Source of the DNA: CAZKTF01 sp964555565
GTDB lineage: Bacteria; Planctomycetota; JAJSAM01; JAKLKS01
DNA length: 8,898 nucleotides
Reading direction: 5' to 3'
Assembly: GCA_964555565.1 (NCBI GenBank)
Contig: CAZKTF010000147.1
Location: 1 to 8,898 of the forward strand
Made by a program: the position numbers and the translations under genes. Shown here one piece after another: positions 6,921 to 8,898 of this stretch (within the stretch, counting starts at the first letter, position 1; each line of letters begins with the position of its first letter). Below the pieces are notes generated by a model that made no database searches, was not told the origin of the DNA, and saw only the letters and a list, made by a program, of their open reading frames with translations.

Positions 6921-6952
6921 GACGCGCCGGTTCGCGCGTCACCGTCGGCTAC
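6921..6952 (-). repeat. Right imperfect terminal inverted repeat of the IS
   Basis: Imperfect inverse of the left end. The outermost bases on the minus strand read GTAGCCGACGG, and the TAG inside them serves as the stop codon of the neighbouring DUF5615 gene. Confidence 0.4.
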
Positions 6953-7311
6953 GGTGCGCGCACGCCGCGCGTCACGCGCATGATGCCCGGCTGGAGCACG
7001 ACGAAGGCGCCGCGCATCTGGTCCCCGAGCCGCGCGACCGCCTCGCACACCTGCGACGGCATGGTCGATCGCGCCGGGGCAGGGAAGCGCAGGAAGAGCA
7101 CTCCGACGGACGGGACGGCCGAGACGTGCACGAGGTGACCGAAGTCCTTGTCCTCCGCGACCAGGATTCGATCGTCGGCCGCGGCCCACGCGGCGACTTC
7201 CCGGTCCGATGCCGTCGGCCTCTCCTCAATGACGGAACGGGTGTCATGCCCCGCGTTGCGAAGGGCCCGTACGACCGCGAAGTCGCAACTCGGATCGACG
7301 AGGAACCGCAC
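6949..7311 (-). CDS. DUF5615 PIN-like protein, probable toxin
   Basis: A 120-residue PIN-like fold protein of the DUF5615 (Mut7-C-related) type, a likely ribonuclease and the probable toxin of a two-gene system. It opens with the family signature MRFLVD followed by the helix ending ALRNAGHD. The acidic DREVAAWAAADDRILVAEDKDFGHL block (36-60) gives the expected cluster of Asp6, Asp36, Glu38, Glu53, Asp54 and Asp56, with the DxDFG turn. GVLFLRFP and GAFVVLQPGIMRV are the later core strands. The length is normal. The start is GTG with GGAGG four bases upstream. It follows the DUF433 gene by 39 bases on the same strand. Its stop codon lies inside the right terminal repeat of the insertion sequence, so the last few residues may have been replaced by the insertion; the fold appears complete. 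Catalytic activity is inferred. Confidence 0.8.
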   Translation of the reverse strand: MRFLVDPSCDFAVVRALRNAGHDTRSVIEERPTASDREVAAWAAADDRILVAEDKDFGHLVHVSAVPSVGVLFLRFPAPARSTMPSQVCEAVARLGDQMRGAFVVLQPGIMRVTRGVRAP

Positions 7312-7350
7312 GGTGCCTCCGGCCGTACGACCCTACCCGCGTCGGCGCGC

Positions 7351-7581
7351 CTACTTCGGCAGCAGAATGGTCTCCTCGTGCGCGAGCGAGTCCGCTGCGT
7401 AGGCGAGGGCCGCGCGGATGTCCTCCCCGCTGAGCCCCGGATACCCGTCCAGGAGGTCCGCCTCGGTAGCCCCCTCGCCGAGTTTGCGGAGGATCATCTC
7501 GACGGGGATGCGCGTGCCGCGGATGACGGGCTTGCCGAGCATCACCTCGGGATCGATGACGATGCGGTCGGTCGCGCTCAT
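7351..7581 (-). CDS. DUF433 antitoxin-like protein
   Basis: A 76-residue DUF433 protein with the classic signature IVIDPEVMLGKPVIRGTRIPVEMIL (7-31), then EGATEADLLDGYPGLSGEDIRAALAYAAD (36-64) and the end HEETILLPK. The C-terminal half forms the small winged or ribbon-helix-like DNA-binding part known in this family. DUF433 genes are commonly found directly before DUF5615 genes, where they act as the antitoxin and autorepressor; this context is the basis for the role given here. The start is ATG, with GGAG six bases upstream on the minus strand. An 11-base inverted repeat lies just upstream, a suitable operator. Confidence 0.85.
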   Translation of the reverse strand: MSATDRIVIDPEVMLGKPVIRGTRIPVEMILRKLGEGATEADLLDGYPGLSGEDIRAALAYAADSLAHEETILLPK

Positions 7582-7588
7582 GGGGGGC

Positions 7589-7633
7589 TCCGGCGAACGC
7601 CGTCAGGATACCACGGGAGGCCCGTTCGCCGGA
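7589..7633 (-). promoter_or_regulatory. Inverted repeat, probable operator of the TA pair
   Basis: TCCGGCGAACG (7589-7599) and CGTTCGCCGGA (7623-7633) are perfect 11-base arms around a 23-base spacer. The repeat begins 8 bases before the DUF433 start codon. On the minus strand the spacer contains TATCCT (7605-7610), a possible -10 box, so a protein bound to the arms would cover the promoter. Autorepression by the antitoxin alone or in complex with the toxin is the usual scheme. Confidence 0.5.
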
Positions 7634-7772
7634 TGCGCGGGTGCGGGCGGCAGCGACCGGCGGGTCCGGGAAGTCGCTTGCGGCTCCACGCGGCACATCC
7701 CCAGGGCTACAGGCTGGGCCACATCCCCCTGCAAGTCGCCCGCAACCCTCGCCCGCGGCGGGGCTTGCGGAA

Positions 7773-7828
7773 CAGGTCGCCGCCCTCTCAAGGCTACGAC
7801 ACCGGTTCAAATCGGGTCAGGGGTACCA
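7773..7828 (+). pseudogene. Remnant of a tRNA-Glu(CTC)-like gene, 3' two-thirds
   Basis: The plus strand matches tRNA-Glu layout from about position 21 to the 3' end: AGGTCGCCGCCC, then T33 (7786), anticodon CTC (7787-7789), a four-base variable loop as in bacterial tRNA-Glu (20 bases from T33 to T54), the T-loop GGTTCAAATC (7804-7813) and a 3' end reading GGGGTACCA (7820-7828). It is broken: only three of five anticodon-stem pairs form (C27/A43 and C28/T42 fail), the T stem has a G52/G62 clash, and no 5' acceptor strand complementary to CAGGGGT lies at the expected distance near 7753. A residual of integration at a tRNA gene, or of a deletion, would explain it. Confidence 0.45.
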
Positions 7829-7940
7829 CCCGCCCGCCGGTGCGGCGCGGAGCGCCGTCCCGGAGGGCGGGCTCCGCCGTGGCCAGGGGGGGCGACGGAG
7901 GGCCCGTTCGCGGAGCCGGATGGCGGGCCTCGGGACCGCC

Positions 7941-8333
7941 TCACGGCCCGAGCCAACCGTCCAGCTCCTCGAGCGTCGCCTTGAGGTGCGTCTGATCCAG
8001 GGCGAAATCGAACTCCAGCCGGGCGAACGACTCTCCCTCGAACGAGCGCGCCACTCCCTTCACGGTCACGTGGCCCCGCCTGTCGGCGGAGACCTGGAGC
8101 GAGATCACCTCCTCCATGTCCTCGAAGGACGCGGTCCCCTGCAGGGTCTCGTAGACCGCCCGCAGCTCGACGCGGAACTGCCGGACCGCGTCCTCCTCGA
8201 ACCACGGCTTCGTCTCGGCCCGGGTCGCGCCGACGCGGACCTCCGCCCGGGTCCACCAGACCCGGACGTGATCCGCGCCGTCCGGACCGAGCCCGAAGGT
8301 CGCGGTGACGCGCGGCGGCTCGCTCCCGGCCAT
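7941..8333 (-). CDS. WapI-like or uncharacterised protein paired with ArsR regulator
   Basis: A 130-residue soluble protein that I cannot place firmly. It starts with a beta-rich half (VTATFGLG, DHVRVWWTRAEVRVGATRAE), followed by helix FEEDAVRQFRVELRAVYETLQG (45-66), acidic turn FEDMEEVISLQVSADRRGHVTVKGVAR (70-96) and the end LEFDFALDQTHLKATLEELDGWL (106-128). The last pattern, LxFxFxxDQTxL, together with the order of elements, resembles WapI-type immunity-like proteins. It does not look like an AHSA1/SRPBCC protein, the usual partner of this regulator class. The ATG follows the ArsR stop by four bases, so translation is likely coupled and both genes share one promoter. No membrane segment or catalytic motif is visible. 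Confidence 0.7.
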   Translation of the reverse strand: MAGSEPPRVTATFGLGPDGADHVRVWWTRAEVRVGATRAETKPWFEEDAVRQFRVELRAVYETLQGTASFEDMEEVISLQVSADRRGHVTVKGVARSFEGESFARLEFDFALDQTHLKATLEELDGWLGP

Positions 8334-8337
8334 GCCG

Positions 8338-8751
8338 TCACCACTCTACCCGGCTTCGCGCGAGTCCCGGGATGGCCACCGGCCTGTCTGATCCCTTCGC
8401 GGATCCCGGGATCCGCGCCGACGCGCCGGCGCCTGATGCCGCGGCTCTCCCGCCGGGCGAGGACCTCGCGTCCCAGAAGCGCCGGAACTCCCCGGCCCAC
8501 TCGGCGACGTCCCTGATCCGCGCGGCGTCGAGGGTTCGGGGCCGCCTCTGCGCCTCGCGTCCCCGGTGGATGAGCCCCGCGCGCTCGAGCACCCGGAGGT
8601 GCTTGGAGACGGCGGGGCCGCTCATCTCGAAAGGGGCCGAGAGCTCCTTGACCGTGGCCGCGCCCCGGGCGAGCCGCACGAGGATCGCGCGGCGCGTCGG
8701 GTCGGCAAGCGCGGAGAAGGTGGCGTCGAGGGCGTCGGGGATGGCTCGCAT
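8338..8751 (-). CDS. ArsR-family winged-helix regulator
   Basis: A 137-residue DNA-binding regulator. Residues 8-92 form the ArsR winged helix: LDATFSALADPTRRAILVRL is helix 1 and 2, the helix-turn-helix is VKELSAPFEMSGPAVSKHLRVLERAGLI (34-61), and HRGREAQRRPRTLDAARI is the wing. There are no Cys residues, so it is not a thiol-metal sensor; it belongs to the SdpR-like group that often represses its own operon. The core ends at EWAGEFRRFWDARS (84-97). The remaining 40 residues are Ala/Gly/Ser/Pro-rich and do not match the usual helical end; they may be a real tail or result from a frameshift that still runs exactly to the next gene. The ATG has no strong ribosome site but sits about 43 bases downstream of a strong promoter. 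Confidence 0.9.
   Translation of the reverse strand: MRAIPDALDATFSALADPTRRAILVRLARGAATVKELSAPFEMSGPAVSKHLRVLERAGLIHRGREAQRRPRTLDAARIRDVAEWAGEFRRFWDARSSPGGRAAASGAGASARIPGSAKGSDRPVAIPGLARSRVEW
8398..8417. repeat. Perfect 20-base palindrome in the ArsR gene tail
   Basis: CGCGGATCCCGGGATCCGCG is a perfect palindrome with no spacer. It lies within the unusual low-complexity C-terminal codons of the ArsR gene, so it may be part of an inserted or rearranged segment or a protein binding site. A GC-rich setting raises the chance rate but not to 20 bases. Confidence 0.6.
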
Positions 8752-8764
8752 GGCGCTCGGGTGA

Positions 8765-8800
8765 CCTATAAGTTACCGTATGGTTATATAACCTTATAGG
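8765..8800. promoter_or_regulatory. A/T-rich inverted repeat, probable ArsR operator
   Basis: CCTATAAG (8765-8772) and CTTATAGG (8793-8800) are perfect 8-base arms; between them lies a second palindrome, GGTTATATAACC (8782-8793). This patch is strikingly A/T-rich against its surroundings. It begins directly downstream of the -10 box and covers the predicted transcription start, so a bound ArsR protein would block initiation. A/T-rich imperfect repeats are typical ArsR-family operators. Confidence 0.65.
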
Positions 8801-8829
8801 ACTATACAACCCGGACGAACCCCTGTCAA
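8801..8829 (-). promoter_or_regulatory. Sigma70-type promoter of the ArsR operon
   Basis: On the minus strand TTGACA (8829-8824) is followed by exactly 17 bases and then TATAGT (8806-8801). The -35 is perfect and the -10 matches TATAAT at five of six positions. A start about 7 bases further on, near 8794, leaves a leader of about 43 bases before the ArsR ATG. Confidence 0.75.
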
Positions 8830-8898
8830 GTCGGCGGCAGGAACCGGGTGCATGACCGTACTTGCGAGGTCCGCCGGCCGAAACGGCCGTGAAGGTCA
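8830..8898. other. Right edge of the window, no gene seen
   Basis: These bases lie beyond the ArsR promoter and contain an inverted repeat, CGGCCG/CGGCCG with an AAA loop (8875-8889). It could belong to the end or regulatory region of a neighbouring gene outside the window. Confidence 0.4.

Larger units (their letters stand above)
5609..6952 (-). mobile_element. Insertion sequence with DDE (rve) transposase
   Basis: The element is inferred from the transposase gene plus related ends. The left end begins GTAGTCGGAC at 5609, and the right end, read on the minus strand from 6952, begins GTAGCCGAC. Both then share a GAA and a GGCGCGTC block at about 32 bases in, with small gaps, so they fit imperfect terminal inverted repeats of about 32-33 bases. 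The inferred length of 1,344 bases suits a 380-residue transposase. No clean target duplication touches these ends; CGCACG occurs just outside both (5599-5604 and 6959-6964) but at unequal distances. The exact borders are therefore provisional. Confidence 0.6.
7582..7940. other. Gene-free region between TA pair and ArsR operon
   Basis: These 359 bases hold the TA upstream inverted repeat, a degraded tRNA-Glu-like sequence (both listed separately) and a short hairpin CGGCGC/GCGCCG at 7843-7857 without a T-run, which could mark the end of the ArsR transcript. The block CCCGTTCGC occurs at 7621 and again at 7903, each followed within a few bases by CCGGATG. No open frame here looks like a gene. 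Confidence 0.5.

Noticed and set aside
5599..6964. CGCACG on both sides of the IS as a target duplication
   Set aside because: The copies lie at different distances from the two inferred ends (4 and 6 bases) and a six-base match is likely by chance in this GC-rich sequence.
7753..7828. A complete, functional tRNA-Glu gene
   Set aside because: The bases where the 5' acceptor strand should be do not pair with CAGGGGT, and three stem positions clash, so only a remnant is supported.
7621..7930. Repeated CCCGTTCGC...CCGGATG block as a CRISPR or mobile repeat
   Set aside because: Only two short imperfect copies about 280 bases apart; no regular spacing or further copies.
5692..7995. A 767-residue plus-strand open frame across the IS, TA pair and gap
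   Set aside because: It runs antisense to well-supported genes, its translation is Arg/Pro/Glu/Gly-rich without domains, and long antisense frames are expected at this GC content.
8782..8793. GGTTATATAACC as an archaeal TATA box
   Set aside because: The spacing to the ATG fits neither a leaderless start nor the usual distance well, and the TTGACA/TATAGT pair explains the region better.

Overview
This is a GC-rich window, and every gene I can support reads on the minus strand, so the genes run from the right-hand end toward base 1. The host is most likely a high-GC bacterium. The best sign is a near-consensus sigma70-type promoter (TTGACA, 17-base spacer, TATAGT) in front of an ArsR-type regulator, together with GGAGG-type ribosome sites before several starts. 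An archaeal host, for example a high-GC Thermoplasmata-like lineage, cannot be excluded from sequence alone. No gene here is a taxonomic marker.

Layout in transcription order (right to left). (1) 8751-7941: an ArsR-family regulator followed 4 bases later by a 130-residue protein, probably co-transcribed from the strong promoter. That promoter carries an A/T-rich inverted repeat, a likely autoregulatory operator. (2) 7940-7582: a stretch without genes that holds a degraded 3' two-thirds of a tRNA-Glu(CTC)-like gene. (3) 7581-6949: a DUF433 antitoxin-like gene and a DUF5615 PIN-like gene, a compact toxin-antitoxin pair with an 11-base inverted repeat just upstream. (4) 6952-5609: an insertion sequence of about 1.34 kb encoding a DDE (rve-type) transposase. 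Its right end supplies the stop codon of the PIN-like gene. (5) 5527-3608: a small plasmid- or virus-like replication module. It consists of an XRE-type regulator, a coding-like stretch without a clear start, an intergenic region with a very stable hairpin and a tandem 10-base repeat, a small two-helix membrane protein with a zinc ribbon, and an HUH rolling-circle replication initiator. (6) 3506-1263: a 747-residue KAP-family P-loop NTPase with an inserted membrane hairpin. (7) 1029-96: a 222-residue protein of unknown family overlapping the start of a 90-residue membrane protein.

Taken together this looks like an accessory region: an integrated or decayed rolling-circle replicon carrying a KAP NTPase, next to a toxin-antitoxin pair, an insertion sequence and a tRNA remnant. 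The most interesting unit is the Rep/XRE/zinc-ribbon membrane protein/KAP NTPase/unknown cluster (about 5527 to 96). Its replication part is clear, but the joint role of the KAP protein and its two downstream partners (maintenance, membrane anchoring or defence) is open.
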